Of a stretch of 64,000 bases of DNA, positions 26,803-35,414 are shown in pieces. The stretch covers positions 62,001-126,000 of the forward strand of contig CAUGRT010000002.1 in the NCBI GenBank assembly GCA_959602045.1, given 5' to 3'. A program made the translations under genes and the position numbers. The stretch is from an uncultured Clostridia bacterium. GTDB lineage: Bacteria; Bacillota; Clostridia; UBA1381. Position 1 is the first letter of the stretch; each line of letters opens with the position of its first letter. The notes below the pieces were generated by a model, which was not told the origin of the DNA, searched no databases, and saw nothing but the letters and a program-made list of their open reading frames with translations.

Positions 26803-26854
26803 AAAATTTCACCTCTTTCAGAAATTACTCTATTGAATGCCGTTTCCGTTATAA

Positions 26855-26965
26855 ATAAGAAAAGACCTTTCGCCGCAGACGCGCCAAAAGGTCATAGTAA
26901 TCATGTACTAATTACCCTCGGTAGGACTTACACGCACAGCGCAGCCGACTGTCTACGGATTCAAC
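26855..26965 (-). promoter_or_regulatory. L10 ribosomal protein leader with attenuator
   Basis: The minus-strand leader carries GUAGACAG, a short hairpin and GUCCUACCGAGG, hallmarks of the L10 leader in Firmicutes. These are followed by a 13-position stem (GACCUUUUGGCGC against GCGGCGAAAGGUC, one mismatch) and UUUUCUU at 26855-26893, the intrinsic terminator. L10-(L12)4 binding is known to control such leaders. Confidence 0.92.
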
Positions 26966-26971
26966 TTTATT

Positions 26972-27000
26972 ATAATACCACAGTTTTTTATTATTGTCAA
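26972..27000 (-). promoter_or_regulatory. rplJ operon promoter
   Basis: Minus-strand TTGACA (26995-27000) and TATTAT (26972-26977) with a 17-nt spacer. TGTGG precedes the -10. Confidence 0.82.
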
Positions 27001-27041
27001 GCTTTTTTTATTAAAAATCCAAAATTTTTCAGGCAAAAATC

Positions 27042-27881
27042 TCAATCCCCATTCGCCCGTATTTTTTTGGGCGAAATCCCATAATGCTTTTTAAAAACCC
27101 GCAAAAAATAATTGTAATCGGAAAATCCCGTCTTATCCGCGATTTCAACAACCGAAAGCGTAGTTGAAGTCAGCAGCCTTTTTGCCTTGTCCAGCCGCTT
27201 CGTTTTGATAAAGGAGGCAATCCCCCCGTTGGTATATTGCTTCGTTTCCTCATATAACCGCGTACGGCTGATATTCAATTCCTTGCAAAGATCCTCCACG
27301 TAAATCGGCTCGTCCAAATGCAGATCAATATAATTTGAAACCTTTGCAATAAGCTGTTCCGGCTTCGGCTTGACCATTTCCTTCAGCATGATATAACTTG
27401 TGCAGGCGTCGAGTATTTTTGACGCGGCAAGAATCTGCTTTTTACTTTTATACTTTATTTTTTTCACGCCCTCCGGCATCGGCGTATCCGGCATATACCG
27501 CCGCCACAAATCTTCGGCAAGTGCCGAAACCGCGCATTTATCTTTGTTATCCGTGATTTGCCCAAACATCACATAGCCGATAATAGCATGATTCGTAATC
27601 AGCGGCGCAGTCGCCTCTATCAAGCCGGCATGGCAGGTATAAACCGACAGGGCATGTGTTTTTCGGCATTTTTCAAATGAAACGCAATCGCTCTTTTGAC
27701 ATAAGGCTTTAAACTCCGGATTGGTTCGCATATGAAAACAAAACGAATTACCACTGTTAGGATAGGATACGACCTCGTTTTGCTCATTGTCAAACAAAAC
27801 AATGCGGATTCCGGTAAGCGTATAAAAATTCTTCATTAAATCTGTCAAATCATCATCATAGAAAAAAGCAGACATAAACAT
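27042..27881 (-). CDS. AraC family regulator with PocR sensory domain
   Basis: A 279-residue regulator. The N-terminal PocR domain (about 15-155) binds small hydrocarbon-like ligands in known cases. It shows FYTLTGIRIVLFDNEQNEV, cysteine-containing CHAGLIEATAPLI and a glycine-rich GYVMFGQITD. The C-terminal AraC DNA-binding domain (about 175-279) has LCKELNISRTRLYEETK and IADKTGFSDYNYFLRVFKKH. The gene is divergent from the alpha-galactosidase operon across 109 nt, the usual place for its activator. GAGGGATGGG precedes the ATG. The inducer is unknown. Confidence 0.92.
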   Translation of the reverse strand: MFMSAFFYDDDLTDLMKNFYTLTGIRIVLFDNEQNEVVSYPNSGNSFCFHMRTNPEFKALCQKSDCVSFEKCRKTHALSVYTCHAGLIEATAPLITNHAIIGYVMFGQITDNKDKCAVSALAEDLWRRYMPDTPMPEGVKKIKYKSKKQILAASKILDACTSYIMLKEMVKPKPEQLIAKVSNYIDLHLDEPIYVEDLCKELNISRTRLYEETKQYTNGGIASFIKTKRLDKAKRLLTSTTLSVVEIADKTGFSDYNYFLRVFKKHYGISPKKIRANGD

Positions 27882-27928
27882 CCCATCCCTCGGACAAATT
27901 TACAGTTTTCTGTATGTTATTGACTATT

Positions 27929-27956
27929 ATTATACCACAAATTCTGATAAAATCAA
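27929..27956 (-). promoter_or_regulatory. PocR-AraC gene promoter
   Basis: Minus-strand TTGATT (27951-27956) and TATAAT (27929-27934) with a 16-nt spacer. TGTGG precedes the -10. On the plus strand the sugar operon shows only a poor match (TTGACT at 27920-27925, no good -10), as expected for an activator-dependent promoter. Confidence 0.7.
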
Positions 27957-27990
27957 GATATAAATTGACGATACCCAATGGAGAAATAAG

Positions 27991-29985
27991 ATGAAAATTT
28001 TAGAATTCAACAAAAACGGGATTTTTCTGGCTTTCTGTATTGATTCAGATGGAAAAATCTCAGTCGGGCATATCGGTAGCACAAAAAAACCGATACAGCC
28101 TCGTACATTCGCTCCGACGGAAATTTTTATCACAGGCGAAAATCCTATCGGACATCTTGGGGCGCAGCATGTCGGATGCTGTCTAAACAATCTGAAATAT
28201 GAATACCACACCGAAAATGATCACGAACTTCTATTGGTTATGAGCAATCATCAAGTTCGCGTTACACAGCATTATGAATTTTACGATCATATCAAAGCAC
28301 TGCGGTCTTACGCTCATGTTACAAACATTTCCTCAGAGGATCTGGGATTAGAATATGTAAGCTCATTTTGTTTATATGATTTTGATATAGAAAACCTGCG
28401 GCTTTGTCATAATGCATGGTGCAGAGAACTGGAATGGCGTTCATACACACCACAAGAATTAGGTTATCACCATATTAATGCATTTTCCACCAAACGAATC
28501 ACAATATCCAATACCGGAACATGGTCAACAAAAGAATTTCTGCCAATGGGCATTGCAGAAAATACGGACGAGTGCATTTTCTGGCAAATTGAGCATGACG
28601 GGTCATGGAATTTTGAAATCAGCGATGTTCAAGATGTAAATTATCTGATGCTTTCCGGACCCTCCGAGCAAGAAAATGGCTGGTGGAAAAATCTGAAACC
28701 CAATGAGAGCTTTGAAACCGTAAAAGCGGCAATATGCTTTGCCGATGACTTCAACGGTGCCATTGAAGAAATGACAGCCTACCGGCGAAAGATTGCATAC
28801 AGAAGTCCTAAAGATAAAGGGCTTCCCGTTATTTTCAATGACTATATGAATTGTCTGAATGCCGACCCCACAACCGAAAAGGAATTGCCCCTGATAGATG
28901 CTGCCGCGAACATCGGTGCGGAAATTTACTGTATGGACGCTGGCTGGTATGCTGATGGGGAATGGTGGAGCTCTGCCGGAGAATGGACAGTATGCGAAAG
29001 CCGTTTTCCCAATGGAATGAAAGAAGTTTTTGATTATATCAAAGAAAAAGGAATGAAACCGGGAATATGGCTTGAACCAGAAATTATAGGAATCCACTGT
29101 CCTATATTAGACCGTTTTTCAGATGATTGTTTCTTTATGCGGCATGGGAAACGCGTAATCGACCGCGGGCGATATCAGTTGGATTTTCGAAATAAAAAAG
29201 TAACCGACTTTTTGAATGACATTGTAGATGGATTGATTCGAAATTACGGAATCGAATATTTCAAATTCGATTATAACATTGACAGTGGTATGGGTACGGA
29301 AGTAAACAGCGACAGCTTCGGAGATGGATTAATGCAGCATAAGGCAGCATATATGCAATGGATTGATGAACTATACAGACGGCATCCGGGATTAATTATT
29401 GAGAATTGTTCCAGCGGTGGCATGCGGATGGACTACCAGATGTTATCCCACTGTTCCATGCAGTCTACAAGCGATGCAAGCGATTACAGAACAACGGCAG
29501 CAATTTCCGCAATGTCCGGAACGGCCTTACTTCCGGAACAAGCGCAGGTGTGGGTATTGCCCATGCAAACCGATTCTACTGAGGAAATCGAATTAAATAT
29601 GGTAAATGCCATGTTCCGCCGCCCGGTCATTTCGGGAGAAACGCACCTTTTGAATCCGCAGCAATTCAAGGTATTAAAGGAAAGCGTGGACTTTTATAAA
29701 AGCATACGGCAGGAAATACCGTCACTGACTCCGTTTTATCCGCTGGGAGCCGTACATTTTGAAGATGAGTGGGCAGTATATGGCTTTCACGGAACCGGAC
29801 ATGACTATCTATGTGCCGAAAGATTTGCCGGCGCAGAAGCTATAGAATTTCCGTTGAATATGCCGTATAAAGAAGCAATCTGCATCGACATCATCGGCAA
29901 TCAGACTCCTGTCACGCTGAAACAAAACAATCTGCATATCACGCTCAAGCCCAAATCGGCAGTGATGATTAAGCTAATCAGATAA
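27991..29985 (+). CDS. Alpha-galactosidase, glycoside hydrolase family 36
   Basis: A 664-residue GH36 enzyme without a signal peptide, so cytoplasmic. The N-terminal beta-sandwich is followed by the catalytic barrel. The nucleophile is D427 in FKFDYN, and the acid/base is D495 in QSTSDASDY. The substrate-recognition stretch IIENCSSGGMRMDYQ is also present. MDAGWYADG and GIWLEPEIIG match the family. GGAG lies 7 nt before the ATG. It releases terminal alpha-D-galactose, and an isosteric beta-L-arabinopyranoside is a possible alternative. It is the first gene of the sugar operon, divergent from the PocR-AraC regulator. Confidence 0.93.
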   Translation: MKILEFNKNGIFLAFCIDSDGKISVGHIGSTKKPIQPRTFAPTEIFITGENPIGHLGAQHVGCCLNNLKYEYHTENDHELLLVMSNHQVRVTQHYEFYDHIKALRSYAHVTNISSEDLGLEYVSSFCLYDFDIENLRLCHNAWCRELEWRSYTPQELGYHHINAFSTKRITISNTGTWSTKEFLPMGIAENTDECIFWQIEHDGSWNFEISDVQDVNYLMLSGPSEQENGWWKNLKPNESFETVKAAICFADDFNGAIEEMTAYRRKIAYRSPKDKGLPVIFNDYMNCLNADPTTEKELPLIDAAANIGAEIYCMDAGWYADGEWWSSAGEWTVCESRFPNGMKEVFDYIKEKGMKPGIWLEPEIIGIHCPILDRFSDDCFFMRHGKRVIDRGRYQLDFRNKKVTDFLNDIVDGLIRNYGIEYFKFDYNIDSGMGTEVNSDSFGDGLMQHKAAYMQWIDELYRRHPGLIIENCSSGGMRMDYQMLSHCSMQSTSDASDYRTTAAISAMSGTALLPEQAQVWVLPMQTDSTEEIELNMVNAMFRRPVISGETHLLNPQQFKVLKESVDFYKSIRQEIPSLTPFYPLGAVHFEDEWAVYGFHGTGHDYLCAERFAGAEAIEFPLNMPYKEAICIDIIGNQTPVTLKQNNLHITLKPKSAVMIKLIR

Positions 29986-30076
29986 ACATTATATTGGCAT
30001 CATTTCGCCGATAATAAATTACCTATATTAAACAATAAAATGTATTTGCAAATAGACTACAGAATGGAGGATTATT

Positions 30077-31465
30077 ATGAAATTTGCATTGTATTTTGGA
30101 AACAGAGGATTTTTCCCGGCAAGCTTAATTGCCGGAGCACGCGAGGAAATGGCAAAAGCCGTAACCGACGCAGGCTACGACTACATCATGCCGCCGGAGG
30201 ATATGACGCGCTACGGTGCGGTGGAAACCCGGCAGGAGGGATGGAAATATGCCGAATGGCTGAAAGATTACGAGGGCGAATATGACGGGGTGATTATGTC
30301 CCTGCCGAATTTCAGTGATGAAAATGGCGCGGTCGCTGCGCTCGAAAACGCCAGAAAACCAATTTTCATCCAGGCATATCCCGATGAAATCGGCAAAATG
30401 GATTTTGAACACAGACGGGATTCTTTCTGTGGAAAATTCAGCATTGAGGACGTATTTCATCAGTATGGAATCGGATATACGGTATTCGCACCGCATGTTG
30501 TCCATCCGCTGACAGACGAATTTCGTCAGAATCTAAATGATTTCGCCGCGGTATGCCGCGTGGTAAATGGCATGAAAAAGTTTTCCATCGGAATCTTAGG
30601 CGCAAGAACCTCCAAGTTCAAGACTGTACGCTATGATGAAATCACGCTGCAAAAGTACGGTATCACCTGCGAAACGTTCGATTTGTCCGACTTATTCTAC
30701 CGAGTAAAGCAGTACGCGGATCACGATGAACGCGTTTTGGAAAGAAAAGCGCATCTGAAAAATTACACCGATTTTTCATTGGTTCCCGAAAATAAGCTGA
30801 ATACCCTGGCAAAGGTGAGCGTTGTGATTGATGATTATATGAAAGAATTTCGTCTGGATTGTATTACGCTGCGCTGTTGGGAGGAAATGCAGACGGAATT
30901 GGGGATTGCTCCATGCGTGCTTTTAAGTGAGCTGAACGATCGCGGCATTGTTGCCTCCTGCGAGATTGATCTCTGCTCGGCGATTAATATGTATTCAATG
31001 CAGCTTGCCTCACAGCAGCCGACAGCTTGTCTGGACTGGAACAATAATTACGGCGACGATCCCAACAAAGTCATTCTGTTCCACTGCGGCTCCACCGCGC
31101 AAAAATTAATGAAAGGCAAAGGCACGGTTACGGATCATAAGATGTTTGCCAAAGGCTGTCCCGGCTGCGGATGGGGCGCAAACGAGGGCAGAATCGCCGC
31201 CTTTCCGATGACGCTTTCCAATTGCAAAACCGAGGACGGAAAGCTGACCTTCTATGTTGATGAGGGACGGTTTACCGATGACGAGATTGAAAAGGAATTT
31301 TTCGGCTGCGGCGGTGTTGCTCAAATCGACGATTTACAGAGAAAGCTGATTCGACTCGGGAGATGCGGATTCAGACACCATACGACCATCGGCATGGGGC
31401 ATATGGCGAAAATATTAAAAGAAGCCTTTGAAAATTATCTGGGCTATGACGTAATGGATTTATAA
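30077..31465 (+). CDS. L-fucose/L-arabinose isomerase family protein
   Basis: A 462-residue protein of the fucose/arabinose isomerase fold, which converts aldoses to ketoses with a divalent metal. It begins FALYFGNRGFFPASLIAGARE. The middle has VIMSLPNFSDENGAVAAL and ITLRCWEEMQTELG, and the C-terminal part has HCGSTAQKLM and a GCPGCGWGAN segment with paired cysteines. Length fits the family of FucI-like proteins in Clostridia, few of which are characterised. GGAGG lies 8 nt before the ATG. Its place between alpha-galactosidase and a sugar kinase suggests it isomerises the released sugar. The substrate is not established. Confidence 0.8.
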   Translation: MKFALYFGNRGFFPASLIAGAREEMAKAVTDAGYDYIMPPEDMTRYGAVETRQEGWKYAEWLKDYEGEYDGVIMSLPNFSDENGAVAALENARKPIFIQAYPDEIGKMDFEHRRDSFCGKFSIEDVFHQYGIGYTVFAPHVVHPLTDEFRQNLNDFAAVCRVVNGMKKFSIGILGARTSKFKTVRYDEITLQKYGITCETFDLSDLFYRVKQYADHDERVLERKAHLKNYTDFSLVPENKLNTLAKVSVVIDDYMKEFRLDCITLRCWEEMQTELGIAPCVLLSELNDRGIVASCEIDLCSAINMYSMQLASQQPTACLDWNNNYGDDPNKVILFHCGSTAQKLMKGKGTVTDHKMFAKGCPGCGWGANEGRIAAFPMTLSNCKTEDGKLTFYVDEGRFTDDEIEKEFFGCGGVAQIDDLQRKLIRLGRCGFRHHTTIGMGHMAKILKEAFENYLGYDVMDL

Positions 31466-31475
31466 GAGGATGGAT

Positions 31476-32927
31476 ATGAAAAATATACGAATCGGCGGAC
31501 TGGACATCGGCACCAGCGGCTGCAAAATTTCACTATATGACGAAAACGGCTGTTTTGTACGCGGCTCCTACACCGAATACAACGTTTCCCGAAAAAACGG
31601 ACTGCACGAAATTGACGTTACCGAAATCTTTAACTCCGTGAAAAAAGTCATCCGCGATGTTGCCGAAAAAAATATCGCCGCAATTGCGGTTACAAGCTTT
31701 GGCGAAACATTCACGATGCTTGACAAGGACGACCTTCCATGCGCCCCGTCCATGCTCTACACCGATCCGCGCGGAAAAGAACAGTGTCAAAAGCTGACAG
31801 ACGTTTTCGGTGATGAAACGCTTGCCGTAAAAACCGGCGCTAAAGCACACGAAATGTACTCTTTGCCAAAAATGATGTGGATTCGTGAAAACCTGCCCGA
31901 CTGTTATAAAAAAGCCGAAAAAATTCTTTTAATGCAGGATTACATAATTTACAAGCTCTGCGGTGAACGGAAAATAGACCATTCGCTCGCCGCACGGACA
32001 ATCTGCTTTGATATTGAAAACAAGTGCTGGGACGATGCGCTGCTCGACTTTGCCGGAATCGACAAAAATCTGCTATCCGAACCGGTTCCGACCGGAACAG
32101 CGGCAGAAACCATAAAGCCGTCACTTGCACGTGAGTTTGGATTATCTGAGGATACGGTAATTGTATGCGGTTCTCACGACCAGATCGCGGCAATGTGCGG
32201 CGCCAATATCCGTACGAATGAGCAGGTTATGGACGGAACCGGAACGGTGGAGTGTGTGCCGGTATTGTTTGATAAAATACCGCAAGAGCTTTCACTGTTT
32301 GAAAAAGGCTACTCACTTGCTCCGCACCCGAATGGCGGTTATGCGTGCTATGTGCTTTCCTACACCGGCGGCGCAACGCTGAAATGGTTTCGCGATAATT
32401 TTTCGGAATTATCCTATCCGGAGCTTGATCGGCTTGTTCAAAACGAGCCGACCGATTTACTGATTCTGCCACATTTTGCCGGCGCGGCAACCCCGTATAT
32501 GGATTCTGCCTCAAAAGCGGCGATTCTGGGATTGACCTTCGAACATACAAAATCGGATCTTTATAAGGCGCTCATGGAGGGTACGGCGTACGAAATCGCA
32601 ATCAATCTTGAAATTCTTTCGGAATACGGACTTTCTGCAAAGTCCATCACTGCAACGGGTGGCGGCGCAAGATCGGATATATGGCTGCAAATCAAGGCAG
32701 ACGTTCTGGGACTTCCCATAACGGCGCTGGACTGTAGTGAAATCGGCGGTGCCGGTACAGCACTTATGGCAGGCAGAGCCATTGGCGTATATGACGACGC
32801 TACAGTGCTTGCTAAACCGCGAAAAACATTTTATCCGGATTCAGAAAAGCACGAATATTACAAATCGCAATTGAAAAAATACAAAAAAATCTATCATGCC
32901 GCAAAGGAGGTTATGCGCAGTGAATAA
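31476..32927 (+). CDS. FGGY family carbohydrate kinase
   Basis: A 483-residue sugar kinase of the FGGY family (xylulokinase, fuculokinase, rhamnulokinase). The ATPase core shows GGLDIGTSGCKISLYDENG, the second phosphate loop is VIVCGSHDQIAAMCG with GTGTVECVP, and the adenosine motif is ITATGGGARSDIWLQIKADV. I chose the second ATG (31476), 6 nt from GAGG. The first ATG at 31470 overlaps that site. It follows the isomerase and probably phosphorylates the ketose product. Its position in the series (isomerase, kinase, aldolase) is the classical ketose route. Confidence 0.92.
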   Translation: MKNIRIGGLDIGTSGCKISLYDENGCFVRGSYTEYNVSRKNGLHEIDVTEIFNSVKKVIRDVAEKNIAAIAVTSFGETFTMLDKDDLPCAPSMLYTDPRGKEQCQKLTDVFGDETLAVKTGAKAHEMYSLPKMMWIRENLPDCYKKAEKILLMQDYIIYKLCGERKIDHSLAARTICFDIENKCWDDALLDFAGIDKNLLSEPVPTGTAAETIKPSLAREFGLSEDTVIVCGSHDQIAAMCGANIRTNEQVMDGTGTVECVPVLFDKIPQELSLFEKGYSLAPHPNGGYACYVLSYTGGATLKWFRDNFSELSYPELDRLVQNEPTDLLILPHFAGAATPYMDSASKAAILGLTFEHTKSDLYKALMEGTAYEIAINLEILSEYGLSAKSITATGGGARSDIWLQIKADVLGLPITALDCSEIGGAGTALMAGRAIGVYDDATVLAKPRKTFYPDSEKHEYYKSQLKKYKKIYHAAKEVMRSE

Positions 32928-33894
32928 GTACATCGGACATCCGCTGCAAATCAGCGGTGTAGAGGAGGTTACACTCACAAGAGGTAAAGGCAAGGGCATG
33001 ACGCTTTTGCAGGTGCGAAACGGAAAAGGAATTGAAATCACCTTTTCTGTCGATCGCGCGATGGATATTGCAAGAGTCACGTTTAAAGGCGACAATCTCG
33101 GCTATTTTTCACCGTGCGGATATGTTGCACCGTCATTCTATGACTCTCAAGGCACAGGCTTTTTGAAATCCTTCACTGCCGGTTTCATGACCACCTGTGG
33201 CTTAACCGCAGTAGGCTCCCCCTGCACGGACGCAGGCGAGGAATTGCCTCTGCATGGCACAATCGCGAACACGCCTTGTGAAAATTATTCTTATCGCGAA
33301 ACCGAGGACGCGATCATCATCACCGCGACAGTGCGCGACGCTGCAATCTTCGCACATCAGCTGATTTTGGAGCGTGAATATATTTGCTCGAAAACAGAAA
33401 ACAAGCTGTCACTATGCGATAGAATTAAAAATATCGGTTCAAGCGAAACACCGCTTGAAGTATTGTATCACTGTAATATGGGGTATCCGCTGCTGTCAGA
33501 GAATACCGTTTTAGATATTCCGGCTAAAAAAATTGAGCCGCGCAACGCTCATGCGAAAGATGGTCTAAAAGACTGCCTGAAGATGGAAAAGCCGCAGCGC
33601 GGATATGAGGAAATGTGCTATTACCATACCCTAACCGCCGGCAGTGTATCGGCATATAATCCGGATATTCAAAAAGGCGTCGTGATGTCATTCGATACCG
33701 CAGAGCTGCCGTATTTTACCGAATGGAAAATGATGGGCGAACATGATTATGTGCTTGGTTTGGAGCCCGGAAATTGTCTGCCGGACGGACGAGATGTAAT
33801 GCGGCAAAAGGGGATTCTGGAATTTTTGAAACCCGAAGAAGAAAAGCTTCACCATATAGAATTTAAATTTGTAGAGGAGATGTCAAAATGTTAG
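32920..33894 (+). CDS. Aldose 1-epimerase-like protein (DUF4432 family)
   Basis: A 324-residue galactose-mutarotase-like protein of the DUF4432 group. Expected pieces include VDRAMDIARVTFKGDNLGYFSP, LPLHGTIANTPCENY, VLYHCNMGYPLL and YVLGLEPGNC. Histidine and glutamate positions match the mutarotase active-site layout (HG in LHGT, late E in LEPGN). I chose the GTG at 32920, with AAAGGAGG 9 nt upstream. It overlaps the kinase stop by 8 nt, and its own stop overlaps the aldolase start. It may interconvert sugar anomers before isomerisation. Confidence 0.82.
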   Translation: MNKYIGHPLQISGVEEVTLTRGKGKGMTLLQVRNGKGIEITFSVDRAMDIARVTFKGDNLGYFSPCGYVAPSFYDSQGTGFLKSFTAGFMTTCGLTAVGSPCTDAGEELPLHGTIANTPCENYSYRETEDAIIITATVRDAAIFAHQLILEREYICSKTENKLSLCDRIKNIGSSETPLEVLYHCNMGYPLLSENTVLDIPAKKIEPRNAHAKDGLKDCLKMEKPQRGYEEMCYYHTLTAGSVSAYNPDIQKGVVMSFDTAELPYFTEWKMMGEHDYVLGLEPGNCLPDGRDVMRQKGILEFLKPEEEKLHHIEFKFVEEMSKC

Positions 33895-34718
33895 TAACAC
33901 TGAAAAATATATTAAAGCTTGCCGAGGCGAAAAAGTGCGCGGTCGGCTCGTTCAACACGCCAAATCTTGCGAGTCTTGAAGCGGTCATCGGTGCGGCGGA
34001 GGAATTGAATCAGCCGGTCATTCTGATGCATGCGCAGGTTCATGAGGAAATGGGACTTTGCAAAATGGATGAAATCGCTCCGATTATGCTGTTTCTTGCC
34101 GACAAGGCAAGCGTGCCGGTATGCGTTCATCTCGACCACGGCACTGATCTGGATTACATTAAAAAGGGATTGGATGTAGGGTTTACCTCCGTAATGTACG
34201 ATGGCTCGGAGCTTGATAATGAATTAAACTTCGCCAATACGTCCATTGCAGTGGAGGCAGCGGCAAGATATGGAGCCAGTGTAGAAGCCGAAATCGGCTC
34301 AATGGGTTCCAGAGAATCGGGCGAAGGCGGAGCGGAAAGCATTTATACCGATCCTGATATGGCAAAGAAATTCGCAGAGGAAACCGGAATTGACGCGCTT
34401 GCCTGCGCATTCGGAACCGCACATGGCATTTATCTGAAAAAACCCCAATTAGACTTTGCAAGACTGGATCAAATCCATCAAATGACCCACGTCCCACTGG
34501 TTATGCACGGCGGATCGGGTGTAAGCCATGAGGACTATAAAAAGGTTATTGCGCTGGGAATCCGAAAAATCAACTATTATACCTACATGTCAAAAGCCGG
34601 CGGTGAAGCGGTATCCAACAAATCCTACGGTCAATTCCATGACGCGGTAAAGGATGCCATCGCAGCTATGAAAGCGGATGTCAAGAGTGCCATCGGCGTA
34701 TTCTCACTAACCGAATAA
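33888..34718 (+). CDS. Class II ketose-bisphosphate aldolase family protein
   Basis: A 276-residue zinc aldolase of the Fba/GatY/KbaY family. Zinc and substrate motifs are VCVHLDHGTD, SVEAEIGSMG, CAFGTAHGIYL, VPLVMHGGSGV and GIRKINYYTYM. It cleaves a phosphorylated ketose to dihydroxyacetone phosphate and an aldehyde. Whether the substrate is a ketose bisphosphate or, in this operon, the monophosphate made by the FGGY kinase is open. No phosphofructokinase-like gene is present. The start overlaps the previous gene by 7 nt. Confidence 0.92.
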   Translation: MLVTLKNILKLAEAKKCAVGSFNTPNLASLEAVIGAAEELNQPVILMHAQVHEEMGLCKMDEIAPIMLFLADKASVPVCVHLDHGTDLDYIKKGLDVGFTSVMYDGSELDNELNFANTSIAVEAAARYGASVEAEIGSMGSRESGEGGAESIYTDPDMAKKFAEETGIDALACAFGTAHGIYLKKPQLDFARLDQIHQMTHVPLVMHGGSGVSHEDYKKVIALGIRKINYYTYMSKAGGEAVSNKSYGQFHDAVKDAIAAMKADVKSAIGVFSLTE

Positions 34719-34720
34719 AT

Positions 34721-34760
34721 AAAGAAGGTCAATGCATAGCGTTGACCTTCTTTGTTGTTC
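34721..34760. terminator. Bidirectional terminator between the sugar operon and the radical SAM unit
   Basis: A 12-bp perfect stem (AAAGAAGGTCAA with TTGACCTTCTTT) and a 9-nt loop between two converging transcripts, with T-rich flanks on both sides. Confidence 0.85.
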
Positions 34761-35414
34761 CTATAAAATTGCCTGACCGTCAATCGTCATGTTCCGGCGG
34801 TGTGCAATGAAAAATCCTGCTTTGAAATCGGGAAGATACTTTTCCATTGCCGCCAATACCGTTTCCGGCTTAAGGTTGTAGTCATTGCCGACCGCAATCG
34901 TCATATCCAAACGGATGATACCGCCGTCCTGTTCCAAAATTTTCAAATTATAAATATACGGACGAATATCGGATTCTTTTTCGCCGCGCTTCGTCTTTTT
35001 CATAACGATCAACTCTCGATTCTGCAAAAAGCTTTCTGCATCGGCAGTTCCCTCACATTCCGCTTCCACAATATATTCCGCACGGTTAATTTTCGTAAGA
35101 TCGGGATTTTTACCCTCGGCACGCATTGCCGCTTTCACCTCATACCCCGGCGGCAGCGCCCGATTCAACCGCGTACAGAGTTCTTCAGATGAAAATTCCC
35201 CGTCAAAGCCAACCTTCATGTATTCACAGTCGGAGGTCACACCCACGGAAAGCGGCTGAGAAACTGTCATGATCGGATGGGGATTATACCCTTGCGAAAA
35301 CAGGAACGGAATATCGGCACGGCGCACTGTTCGGTGAAACAGACGGACAAAATCCAGATGAGAAATGTACTTCACACGTTCATCCCGCGCATATTTTAAA
35401 ATATAGTAACTCAT
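34761..35414 (-). CDS. TIGR03936-type radical SAM-associated protein (DUF2344)
   Basis: A 217-residue DUF2344 protein, which in many Clostridia and Cyanobacteria is encoded next to, or fused with, the B12-binding radical SAM protein found just upstream here. It begins ILKYARDERVKYISHLDFVR and has SQGYNPHPIMTVSQPLSVGV, both conserved. I chose the ATG at 35414, which overlaps the TGA of the radical SAM gene in an ATGA arrangement. Its biochemical role is not known. The tight coupling suggests a shared pathway. Confidence 0.9.
   Translation of the reverse strand: MSYYILKYARDERVKYISHLDFVRLFHRTVRRADIPFLFSQGYNPHPIMTVSQPLSVGVTSDCEYMKVGFDGEFSSEELCTRLNRALPPGYEVKAAMRAEGKNPDLTKINRAEYIVEAECEGTADAESFLQNRELIVMKKTKRGEKESDIRPYIYNLKILEQDGGIIRLDMTIAVGNDYNLKPETVLAAMEKYLPDFKAGFFIAHRRNMTIDGQAIL

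Noticed and set aside
29986..30076. Separate promoter for the isomerase gene in the gap after the alpha-galactosidase gene
   Set aside because: No -35/-10 pair with acceptable spacing was found. The gap is AT-rich but read-through from the first gene is the simpler view.
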